From an uncultured Lachnospiraceae bacterium (GTDB taxonomy: Bacteria > Bacillota > Clostridia > Lachnospirales > Lachnospiraceae): a DNA stretch of 64,000 bases. The first letter of the stretch is position 1. Every line of letters begins with the position of its first letter. Both the position numbers and the translations under genes were made by a program. The notes under the pieces are model-generated. The model did not search any database and was not told the origin of the DNA. It saw only the letters and a program-made list of their open reading frames with translations. Location of the stretch: assembly GCA_947172645.1 (NCBI GenBank), contig CAMWBY010000017.1, positions 21,028 to 85,027 on the forward strand. Direction: 5' to 3'. Shown piece by piece: positions 46,934 to 54,999 of this stretch.

Positions 46934-46981
46934 GTCCGTCTCTCCGCCAAATGCCCTGTTTTATACAATAAATCTATGCTG

Positions 46982-48007
46982 TCAGTTGAGCTGTCCCATA
47001 GGGTTGACAGGCGCACCGTCTTTCGTCAGCTTAAAATATACATTCGTGCCTTCCAGGCTGAAATATTTTGTCGGGGAAGCCACAGTGCCGATTCCGTCGC
47101 CAACGCTTACATAGCTGCCCTCCGAGACAGTAATATTCTCCAACTGTCCATACGTCAGCTCATAACCGTTGCCCAAATCCATCACTACCATATTTCCAAT
47201 AATCGGGTCATACCCCACAGCAGTTACGCGCCCGTTGGCCGCCGCAGCAATATTCGCGCCCTGTGTCGCTGCAATCACGATTGCGGGATTATATTTATAC
47301 TGCTGCAATGTGGGGAAATAAATGGTCTTATCCATGCTGTAGTTAATCAGTACATCGCCAACAATAGGCCATACCAGGCCGTCTTCTTCCTTAAAGTCAA
47401 GAGTCGGCTGTACTGTCGTGGAGATTGCCTCCGCAGTCTGTGTCTCTTCAATCCCCTGCGCGGTATCCACAGTCTCGTCAAACATTCCTTCCTCTTCTTC
47501 GTCCTCGTCTTTCTCCTTCTTCTTAGCCTGCTCGGTCACATCCTTCTTGCTGTCTTTCTTTTCCTGTGCGGATTCCTCGTCCTTCTTTTCGTCTTCCTCC
47601 GCTTTCTTGGCCGATTCTTCGTCCGCTTCCTGGTTTTCTTCCTTCTTATCTTCTTTTTGATTAATATCTGTTTTGCCATCGTCTTTTTTCTGGCCTGTCA
47701 GAAGCTTATCCTCGGTGTTCTCCACATTCTGTGAATTTGCCTCCTGGAAACTAGGGTCGTAATCCAAGTCATCCGTCCCCACCTCCGCAAACAGCGTGTC
47801 CAGTTCTTCGCCCGGCATAAGATTTTCGGTAACTACATCGCTGCCTTTCTCGATTGTCTCAAAATCCACGACATAGTCTTCACGCTCCGCCTTGTTGCTC
47901 CGCTTCACAAAAACACCGGTTACCGTCAGTGCCGTCAGAACAAGTACGGATGATGCCAACATAACGATTCTTTCTTTCCTAACACCACTTCTATTTTTTC
48001 TTCCCAT
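46982..48007 (-). CDS. spoIIQ: SpoIIQ-type M23-like protein, zinc ligands lost
   Basis: A 341-aa protein with a short cytoplasmic N terminus, one helix (about residues 14-34), a very acidic/basic coiled region (about 95-175, Glu/Lys-rich) and a C-terminal LytM/M23 fold (about 205-335, AATQGANIAAAANGRVTAVG). Active M23 motifs HxxxD, HxH are absent: the corresponding segments read YNPAIVI, TYGQL and NVYFKL. Inactive LytM folds of this sort serve as the forespore half of the SpoIIQ-SpoIIIAH channel. Its place beside spoIID supports this identity. Confidence 0.82.
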   Translation of the reverse strand: MGRKNRSGVRKERIVMLASSVLVLTALTVTGVFVKRSNKAEREDYVVDFETIEKGSDVVTENLMPGEELDTLFAEVGTDDLDYDPSFQEANSQNVENTEDKLLTGQKKDDGKTDINQKEDKKEENQEADEESAKKAEEDEKKDEESAQEKKDSKKDVTEQAKKKEKDEDEEEEGMFDETVDTAQGIEETQTAEAISTTVQPTLDFKEEDGLVWPIVGDVLINYSMDKTIYFPTLQQYKYNPAIVIAATQGANIAAAANGRVTAVGYDPIIGNMVVMDLGNGYELTYGQLENITVSEGSYVSVGDGIGTVASPTKYFSLEGTNVYFKLTKDGAPVNPMGQLN

Positions 48008-48111
48008 GAAACCTGCCTCCTGTTTTCGCGTTTACTGTACCGGCTCTAAACCTGTACCAATCCGCTTTCATCAAAGTTTACATGGTGTTAGTCTTACCCA
48101 TTTTTGACAGG

Positions 48112-49086
48112 TTATTCAAATTTTGCTAATTCTGTTCCAGGAAAAAATTCTTCCAGTATCTGCCTGTAGTCACTTCCGTTTAACGCCCTGCTGTTGGCTC
48201 CATACTGGCTCATCCCAAAGCCGTGTCCCACGCCCGTCACATAGAAAACCATCTCCGCCTCCTCCCGCTCCATTTGAAAAGAAGCAGAAGGCAGTCCGAA
48301 AATATATCGGAAAGTCTCCCCGTCAATCTCTCCTATTTCCGTTTCCCCCGCAAAAAAAGACACATCCGTCACATATCCTGCACTGTCATAGGAAAACCGT
48401 ATTCCCTCCCATAAATCCCGGGCGGAATACTGCTCCCCTATCCGGGCGCGGATTTCATAAACATAGTTTACTTTAGAAACCGTAACTTCGCTGCTGTAAT
48501 CCGGCGCAGATTTATCCTGTTCGCAGGGTATGCCGGACAAGTACGGGCTTTTCTCCGTATGCCATACCTCCCCGGCGTCTCTCGTGTGCCCGTTGCTCAC
48601 TTTAAAATAAGAAGCCTGGACCGGCTCCCCCTGGTAACAAAGATATACTCCCCGCGTATCCTCCACCGCCTGTCTATAAGGCCGCGTCTCTTCCTGATTT
48701 TCCTTGGCATGATACCATTTCTCCAGGCCATCCCCCTCTATCTCAAGCCGGTCGCTCCCCTGTTCCCGAAACACCTGGAAAAGTTCCGTCCTAAGAAGCA
48801 CCGCCTGGGCCTTCAACGCTTCCTGCTCATAGGACGAGGGCATCACCGATTCCAGTTTGTACGTAAGGTACTCTTCCATAGAGATATTCCAGACGCCCCA
48901 ATCCATCTGAATGCCCACCTGATATTCTTCTTCCCCTGCCGTCTTTGTCCCATCTAGCATGTCTGTCTCCTCACCCACATGCCCCCACAGGCAGGCGCAC
49001 ACATAAGGCAGCAAAAAAACAAACAAAAGAAATCCCAAAGCATCTCTTTTGTTTGTTCCTTGTAAGACGATTCTATTTTCATTCAT
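48112..49086 (-). CDS. spoIID: SpoIID-like sporulation protein
   Basis: A 324-aa membrane-anchored protein (helix about residues 17-34) of the SpoIID/LytB family, which in spore formers is a lytic transglycosylase needed for engulfment. Family motifs: EEYLTYKLESVMP...EALKAQAVLLRTEL, SNGHTRDAGEVW, and VGHGFGMSQYGANSRALNG. The position of the catalytic Glu in family motif SEMP (E88 in B. subtilis) reads SVMP here. ATG 49086 has GGGGTG before it; the frame start at 49101 does not. Gene order spoIID-spoIIQ is common in Clostridia. Confidence 0.85.
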   Translation of the reverse strand: MNENRIVLQGTNKRDALGFLLFVFLLPYVCACLWGHVGEETDMLDGTKTAGEEEYQVGIQMDWGVWNISMEEYLTYKLESVMPSSYEQEALKAQAVLLRTELFQVFREQGSDRLEIEGDGLEKWYHAKENQEETRPYRQAVEDTRGVYLCYQGEPVQASYFKVSNGHTRDAGEVWHTEKSPYLSGIPCEQDKSAPDYSSEVTVSKVNYVYEIRARIGEQYSARDLWEGIRFSYDSAGYVTDVSFFAGETEIGEIDGETFRYIFGLPSASFQMEREEAEMVFYVTGVGHGFGMSQYGANSRALNGSDYRQILEEFFPGTELAKFE

Positions 49087-49330
49087 GGAAACACCCCGCA
49101 TATTCTATGCCGCGGCCCCATGCACGCTTGACTGCACAGTTCATGCCACGGCTATTCTATTCCTATGTGCGTGTTCCCTTTCTTATTCCTCTGTAGCCTC
49201 CTGCCTCGTCAGGCTTTGGACTGCATCCGAAATCTCTACGCCGCATTCCGGCACACATATGATTTATTTTCCCTGGGCTTCCCCTCCTTCTTTCCGTATA
49301 TATCTCCAGAACCGATACAGCCCCAACGGT

Positions 49331-50398
49331 TTATCTGGCTAAGTCAAGATGCTGCACCGTAGATACATTTCCGTTCTCGTATAAGAAAATGCCCGTCCTG
49401 CGAATCATGGCGTTGGTATGGTTATCCTTCTCGGAATTTAAGGCAAACTGCGTGTTTACATTTCCAAGCCCGATGGCCCCCACGCCCAAATCCGACAAGT
49501 GGTAAAGTTTGTCGTTGCCTTCGTCATCCTTCGTCCATATTAACAGTTTCTTCCATATTTCATCCGCCTCGTCAATCCAACCGTTGCCGTCGGAATCATA
49601 CTTCGCCAAATCCTCAAAACCATTTCCCGACTTCGCGCCGAACAACTCGCCTCCGTCATTGATTTCCCCGTCTCCGTTCAAATCAAGCGCCAGGAAGCCA
49701 CTGCCCTTTTTCAGCGTAGAGATTTCCTCCTGGACGCCGTCCTGGTCCAAATCAAAGAAAAACTTCTGGTCTGAAACCTGCGCCACATCCGTGTCCAGAT
49801 TAATCACAAGCGGGTCGCAATATCTCACCCTTCCGGTACTGTAACTCGACTCATAATACTCCTCGAACCTGCGGCTCATGGACAACTCCAGATTGAAAGA
49901 CAGCTCCTTTCCATCGGCGGTCTTTACCGTTCCGGTGGTGGAAAATTTTGTATACTCTTCTTCCCTATGATAGTACTGGTTCGTAAATACATTGGTCTCA
50001 TATACCGGCTGTTTGCCGCTGTTCCTGCCTTCCAGCATCTGCGCCGTGTCTTCGTACCGCTGCCCGCGGAAATTAAAGAACAGCTCCATCAGAAACTGTA
50101 CGCATTGCTGCTTAATCGTAAAGACAACATCCTCCGGCGTCTTCCGCTCCTTGACTTTTCCTGTGTTGGATAAATTTCTGAAATGCGCCGTGATATCCTC
50201 TAAGCTGGCATTGGTCTCCTCATTTTCTTCTTCCAGTCCCGTATTCTCATCGGAACTTACCAGGTTGCCAAACAAACTTCCCAGCCCGCCGTTCAAATTA
50301 CCCATATGGCGCACAGTAGAGGCTCTGGCGCTTCTCGCCGTCACGGAAGTATAGCTTCTGACAGATTCCATCCCTACTACACTGGAATCGATTCTCAC
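49331..50398 (-). CDS. EF-hand calcium-binding protein of unknown role
   Basis: A 355-aa protein without signal peptide. The first 100 residues are Ser/Glu-rich. The middle part has no recognised domain. The C-terminal third carries EF-hand-like loops DLDQDGVQEE, DLNGDGEINDGGELFG and DSDGNGWIDEADEIW (about residues 218-285), a pattern seen in large adhesins and in small Clostridia proteins. I do not know its function. It lies upstream of spoIID on the same strand with a 244-base gap that shows no clear terminator. Confidence 0.75.
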   Translation of the reverse strand: MRIDSSVVGMESVRSYTSVTARSARASTVRHMGNLNGGLGSLFGNLVSSDENTGLEEENEETNASLEDITAHFRNLSNTGKVKERKTPEDVVFTIKQQCVQFLMELFFNFRGQRYEDTAQMLEGRNSGKQPVYETNVFTNQYYHREEEYTKFSTTGTVKTADGKELSFNLELSMSRRFEEYYESSYSTGRVRYCDPLVINLDTDVAQVSDQKFFFDLDQDGVQEEISTLKKGSGFLALDLNGDGEINDGGELFGAKSGNGFEDLAKYDSDGNGWIDEADEIWKKLLIWTKDDEGNDKLYHLSDLGVGAIGLGNVNTQFALNSEKDNHTNAMIRRTGIFLYENGNVSTVQHLDLAR

Positions 50399-50654
50399 TC
50401 TATCCTCCTTTTGCCTAGACCCAATCTATGCCTGTCTGTGCCACCGACTACACCTTCCATGATGCATGGCAATAGAAAGGACGGCATCCCCAAAGGAAAT
50501 CCTTTTCCCTCAAAAACACCGTCCATGGTCTATACATCATTCAAATTCAGGAAACAATCGTCTGGCCAAGAGCAACCATCCCCCGTATACTATATATCGG
50601 ATGACATATGATTTTAATTTACTGTAATAACATAGAATTTCGTATGTTTAAATT

Positions 50655-52955
50655 TTACCGCCCGACTCTGTTATAGTTAATCAGACATCCTTTCAGGATA
50701 ATCTGTCTCTCCTCGTCCGTCAGCTCACCCAGACGCAACTCAAATTCCGTCAGTTTATTTTCTTCCAGACATACCTTGTACGCCTTAATCACATCCGCCT
50801 TCTCTTCCACCGCCTGCTTGATATGCGGGAGGAAAAGATAATCCAGATTCTTGAAGGGAAGCGTCCCCTCTTCAATGAGGAATGGAAGCATACCCCAGTT
50901 AATCAGGTTAGAGCGGTAACGTTTGGTTGCATACTCGTTGGCAATATTCGCCCAACCGCCCAACACTTTCTGGCAGCTTGCCGCCTGCTCCCTGGCCGAA
51001 CCGTCACCCGGTTTCACCGCAAAAATCGTGGAACCGAATCCCGTATTCTCGTGGGACGCGTCCTTGAACGATTCTTTTATCACATTCATCACCGGTTTCA
51101 CATCGGGATGCGCCTGACAGGGATGCTCTCCCTGCATTCTCGCCTTCTCCGCCTTCTGGATATCTTTAGCCCTGCCCACATACTCCGGGTCTTTCCTGGA
51201 CAGCGTAAATTCCGCAAGCCCCAATGGGTTGGAACGGTAGGAAGACGTCTCGCCGGAAGGAATCAGTTCGTCCGTGGTAGTCACCGGGTCATGGATTTCC
51301 GACACCACGCGCAACACCAGATTGTCCGGCAGCGCGCCCATGGCAGGCCAGTCCTTAATATTAGGGCCAAACTGAATCTCCACGCTCTCGTCCGCCACGC
51401 CCTTGGAATCAAAGACGCGGTTCTTATAGATATTTGCATCAAAATGATACCGGTATTTATTTATCTCGCCGTCAAACTCTGTAGCCGGGGTCAGTACGCC
51501 CTTATTAGCCGCCGTCGCCGCTATGGAGCGGGCGTCCATCAATGCCACCGAAGAAATCTGCCCGTTCTGTAATTTCGAGCCTTCCCTGTTGGGGAAATTC
51601 CTGGTGGAATGCCGGATACTGAACGCATTGTTGGCCGGCGTGTCCCCCGCGCCGAAACAAGGCCCGCAGAATGCCGTCTTCAAGACCGCGCCCGTCTCTA
51701 AAATGGCCGCCGCGCAGCCATTCCGAATCAGTTCCATATACACCGGCATGGAAGCGGGGTATACGCTCAGCGTAAAACCGTCCGCACCGATATAGGAACC
51801 TCTTAAAATATCCGCCGCCGCGCAGATGTTCTCGAAACCGCCGCCCGCACAGCCTGCAATGATACCCTGGTCTACCATAAACTTGCCGTTCACTACTTTA
51901 TCCTGCAATGAGTAAGGAACCGCACCGTCCAGGCTGACTTTCGCCCGCTCCTCCACATCGTGGAGCACATCCGACAGATTATCGTTCACCTCTGTAATCG
52001 TATATGTGTTGCTCGGATGGAAAGGCATGGCTATCATAGGACGAACCTTGGACAAATCCACCTCAATCATACCGTCATAATATGCCACTTCACCCGGATT
52101 TAATTCCTGGTATTCTCCGCTTCTGCCATGGATATCATAGAAATCCTTAATCTCTCCATCCGTCCTCCAAATCGAAGAAAGACAGGTCGTCTCCGTCGTC
52201 ATGACATCAATGCCGATACGGAAATCCGCACTGAGGGACGCCACGCCGGGGCCAACAAACTCCATCACTTTATTCTTCACGTAACCATTGCCGAATACCG
52301 CGCCGATAATCGCAAGCGCCACATCCTGGGGGCCTACGCCCTTGACAGGCTCACCGGTCAGATACACGCCCACAATGCCCGGCATATTGATATCATAAGT
52401 CTGGGACAGAAGCTGTTTTACAAGTTCCGGCCCGCCTTCGCCCATGGCCATCGTTCCAAGCGCACCATAACGGGTATGGGAATCGGAACCCAAAATCATC
52501 TTCCCGCCGCCCGCCATCATCTCTCTGGCATACTGATGGATAACCGCCTGGTGAGGAGGCACATAGACGCCGCCGTACTTCTTCGCACAAGTCAGCCCGA
52601 ACATATGGTCGTCTTCATTGATTGTGCCGCCCACCGCGCACAGAGAATTGTGACAATTCGTCAGCACATACGGAATCGGAAACTTCTCAAGCCCCGACGC
52701 CCTCGCCGTCTGGATGATGCCTACGAAAGTAATATCATGGGAAGTCAACTTGTCAAACTTTATCTTAAGCTTCTCCATGTTGCCGGAAGTGTTATGCGCC
52801 TGTAAAATCCCATATGCAATGGTAGCTCTAGCCGCCTGCTCTCTCGATACTTCCCGTCCTGTCTTGCTCTTAATCTGCGCCGCCGCATCCGCACCTTCCG
52901 GGATAATCTCCGTCCCGTTCAGCAGATAAGCGCCGCCTTGTGTCAATTTAATCAT
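50655..52955 (-). CDS. Aconitase-family hydratase
   Basis: A 766-aa 4Fe-4S hydro-lyase related to aconitase and E. coli YbhJ. The domain order is that of AcnA-like proteins with the swivel domain at the C terminus. Cluster Cys are visible in [10 protein letters not shown] and [10 protein letters not shown]; substrate residues in [12 protein letters not shown] and the late [11 protein letters not shown]. No citrate synthase or isocitrate dehydrogenase is next to it. Members in Clostridia are labelled 'hydratase' and may act as the cell's aconitase, which cannot be proven here. GGGGG precedes the ATG. Confidence 0.85.
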   Translation of the reverse strand: MIKLTQGGAYLLNGTEIIPEGADAAAQIKSKTGREVSREQAARATIAYGILQAHNTSGNMEKLKIKFDKLTSHDITFVGIIQTARASGLEKFPIPYVLTNCHNSLCAVGGTINEDDHMFGLTCAKKYGGVYVPPHQAVIHQYAREMMAGGGKMILGSDSHTRYGALGTMAMGEGGPELVKQLLSQTYDINMPGIVGVYLTGEPVKGVGPQDVALAIIGAVFGNGYVKNKVMEFVGPGVASLSADFRIGIDVMTTETTCLSSIWRTDGEIKDFYDIHGRSGEYQELNPGEVAYYDGMIEVDLSKVRPMIAMPFHPSNTYTITEVNDNLSDVLHDVEERAKVSLDGAVPYSLQDKVVNGKFMVDQGIIAGCAGGGFENICAAADILRGSYIGADGFTLSVYPASMPVYMELIRNGCAAAILETGAVLKTAFCGPCFGAGDTPANNAFSIRHSTRNFPNREGSKLQNGQISSVALMDARSIAATAANKGVLTPATEFDGEINKYRYHFDANIYKNRVFDSKGVADESVEIQFGPNIKDWPAMGALPDNLVLRVVSEIHDPVTTTDELIPSGETSSYRSNPLGLAEFTLSRKDPEYVGRAKDIQKAEKARMQGEHPCQAHPDVKPVMNVIKESFKDASHENTGFGSTIFAVKPGDGSAREQAASCQKVLGGWANIANEYATKRYRSNLINWGMLPFLIEEGTLPFKNLDYLFLPHIKQAVEEKADVIKAYKVCLEENKLTEFELRLGELTDEERQIILKGCLINYNRVGR

Positions 52956-53056
52956 AATAATCCCCCATTTCTGTATCAGACTTATTTTTCAACCTGTCTC
53001 CTTATCCTGTTTCTCAGTATAGCTTATAAGGTATCCTCCGTCAATGTAATACCCAT

Positions 53057-54373
53057 TCATGATACCACATACTTCTGGTAAAACCAATAGTCCTTCTCCT
53101 TGCAGTTTACTTGAATCCTGACCCCTTCTTCCAGATATTCCGTGCCCAGCACCACGCTGTTTTCATTGAGATAGGACACCGCTCTGCCATCTGTGTAGGG
53201 AATCAACATCGTACATTCCCTGTATCCGCCGGACAGTTTCCTGCCAATCAGTTCAACCAGTTCCTTCATTCCAATTTGCTCCTTGGCCGACAGATAGATG
53301 CTGTTGTCCGTCATGGCAGGCAGATTCGCCTTAACCTGCTCCTGGCTCGTGCCCGCTAACCCCGGTATGTCATCCGGGGACACCAGGTCTGATTTGTTAT
53401 AGACATAAATCATGGGAACAGCATCCGCCCCAAGTTCCTGCAAGGTCTTATTGGTAACCGCAATCTGCTCCTTATAGTGCGGGTCGCTGTAGTCTATGAC
53501 CTGGAGCAGAATATCAGCCTCCTTCGCCTCCTCAAGCGTAGAGCGGAAAGCCTCCACCAGATTATGGGGAAGCTTATGGATGAATCCGACCGTATCCGAA
53601 AGCAGGAATGCATGTTGGTTCACCGGCACAATTTTACGCACGGTAGTGTCCAACGTCGCAAAAAGCATATCCTTCTCCTCAACTTTCTTCTCTTCCGTAT
53701 CCCCCTCATCTGCGCCGTACAAATCCAACATAGCGTTGAGCAGGGTAGATTTTCCCGCGTTGGTGTAACCCACCAACGCCACCCGCGGCATTCCCGACCC
53801 CGCCCGGCGTTTGCGCTGGGTCATGCGCTCGTTCCCTACATCCTTTAATTCCCGCCGCATTTGCGTCAGGCGGTGTTCCAATACCCGCCTGTCAAGTTCC
53901 AGTTTCTTCTCTCCGGTTCCCTTATTGCTCATCGCGCCGCTGGCTCCGCCCTGCCTGCTGAGGGCGGCATGCAGCCCTACAAGCCTTGGCAGCATATACT
54001 GCAATCTTGCCACCTCCACCTGCAGCATGGCCTCGCGGGACCGTGCCCTCCTGGCGAAAATATCAAGAATCAAAGTGCTTCTGTCCATAACCGGTTTCTC
54101 CAGGCGTTCCTGCAAATTCCGCAACTGCATAGGAGAAAGAGAATTGTCGAATATTATGACGTCCGCCTCACATTCTATAGCCTGTTCTTTCACCTCATCC
54201 ACTTTTCCTGTACCGATATAAAATGCTTTATGCACTTCCGGAAGCGTCTGCCAGGCCGTCCCTGCCACTTCCATATCGCACGCCTCCGCCAAATCCCCTA
54301 ATTCTTTGAGGGAAAGCAGATAGTCCTCTCCATCGTTTAAATTTACACCTACCAAAAATGCTTTTTCCATCAT
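53057..54373 (-). CDS. hflX: GTPase HflX
   Basis: A 438-aa ribosome-associated GTPase that splits stalled or hibernating 70S ribosomes. N-terminal nucleotide-binding-like domain (about residues 1-110, IIFDNSLSPMQLRNLQ), helical linker, then the G domain: G1 GYTNAGKST, G3 DTVGFI, G4 YNKSD. A C-terminal domain follows. The second ATG codon could also be the start. The upstream region holds 26-bp tandem repeats. Confidence 0.95.
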   Translation of the reverse strand: MMEKAFLVGVNLNDGEDYLLSLKELGDLAEACDMEVAGTAWQTLPEVHKAFYIGTGKVDEVKEQAIECEADVIIFDNSLSPMQLRNLQERLEKPVMDRSTLILDIFARRARSREAMLQVEVARLQYMLPRLVGLHAALSRQGGASGAMSNKGTGEKKLELDRRVLEHRLTQMRRELKDVGNERMTQRKRRAGSGMPRVALVGYTNAGKSTLLNAMLDLYGADEGDTEEKKVEEKDMLFATLDTTVRKIVPVNQHAFLLSDTVGFIHKLPHNLVEAFRSTLEEAKEADILLQVIDYSDPHYKEQIAVTNKTLQELGADAVPMIYVYNKSDLVSPDDIPGLAGTSQEQVKANLPAMTDNSIYLSAKEQIGMKELVELIGRKLSGGYRECTMLIPYTDGRAVSYLNENSVVLGTEYLEEGVRIQVNCKEKDYWFYQKYVVS

Positions 54374-54395
54374 GATACCGTCCTTTCCTAAAAGT

Positions 54396-54525
54396 AAATT
54401 GGCTTCGCCAATTAACTTTGTAAATTCCCTTCGCTAATTAACTTGGTAAATTCCCTTCGCTAATTAACTTGGTAAATTCCCTTCGCTAATTAACTTGGTA
54501 AATTTGTTTCACAAATTAACTTGAT
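54396..54525. repeat. 26-bp tandem repeat, five copies
   Basis: Units start at 54396, 54422, 54448, 54474 and 54500 (exactly 26 bp apart), with a broken sixth at 54526. Copies 2-4 are identical, and copies 1 and 5 diverge. Each unit has the pattern AAATT...AATTAACTTGGT. Copy 1 and copy 5 keep a palindromic centre (AATTGGCTTCGCCAATT; AAATTTGTTTCACAAATT). No spacers separate the units, so it is not a CRISPR array. It is the leader side of hflX. Confidence 0.9.
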
Positions 54526-54558
54526 AAATTTGCTATAAATCTTCCATATGCAAGCCTG

Positions 54559-54666
54559 CGCAATCGAGTAGGGGAAGAGCCATCTTCCCCTACTCGCGCG
54601 CCGGGCACCCGTCAGCCTTTGCTGACGCTCTTCCTTTGGGTGCCCGTGTGCATGAAAAAAGCAGGC
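54559..54666 (+). repeat. Dispersed folded repeat, copy B
   Basis: This copy holds three hairpins: CGAGTAGGGGAAGA (54565-54578)/TCTTCCCCTACTCG (54583-54596), a basal stem GGGCACCC (54603-54610)/GGGTGCCC (54638-54645), and inside it CGTCAGC (54610-54616)/GCTGACG (54621-54627). The flank GTGTGCATGAAAAAAGC follows. It matches copy A at 5653-5748 in block order. The rest of the 626-base gap 54374-54999 is AT-rich and shows no gene. Confidence 0.65.
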
Positions 54667-54999
54667 ACAATCCCTGAACGGAATTCTCCTGCTAAAACGA
54701 TACAATAGGATACACGACACAGACATGGCTTCCGCTATATCTGTATGGTAGGCATATGGTAATTTTTATTCGCACGCAAAAAAATCCCATTACAATGAGA
54801 TACGATATCTGCTTTTACTGCTCCTGCACACGGATGCGGGCACAACGAATAAAAATTCCCACTTTGAAACCACCTTCCTAATATAGATTACAATATAAAT
54901 TTCGATTAATATACCACGGCATTGCCGGATTGTCAACCCCATACACGTACATAAAGGCTGTCGCCCTTCGGGCAGCAGCCTTGTCAGTTTAGGACTAAC

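Noticed and set aside
46976..47734. 252-residue plus-strand frame with Leu/Phe-rich segments
   Set aside because: It is the antisense of the Glu/Lys-rich region of the SpoIIQ-type gene, which explains the hydrophobic composition.
49087..49330. Possible small gene between spoIID and the EF-hand gene
   Set aside because: Short frames on both strands lack ribosome sites and recognisable content.
50823..51572. 249-residue plus-strand frame
   Set aside because: Antisense to the aconitase-family gene, Arg/His-rich, and without start signal or domain.
54396..54525. Possible CRISPR array
   Set aside because: The 26-bp units adjoin directly without spacers and no cas genes are nearby.
54490..54726. 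78-residue minus-strand frame with HAHGHPKEERQQRLTGARR
   Set aside because: It lies fully within the folded repeat copy B and tandem repeats; its codons are the stem sequences and no ribosome site is seen. It is a shadow of the repeat.
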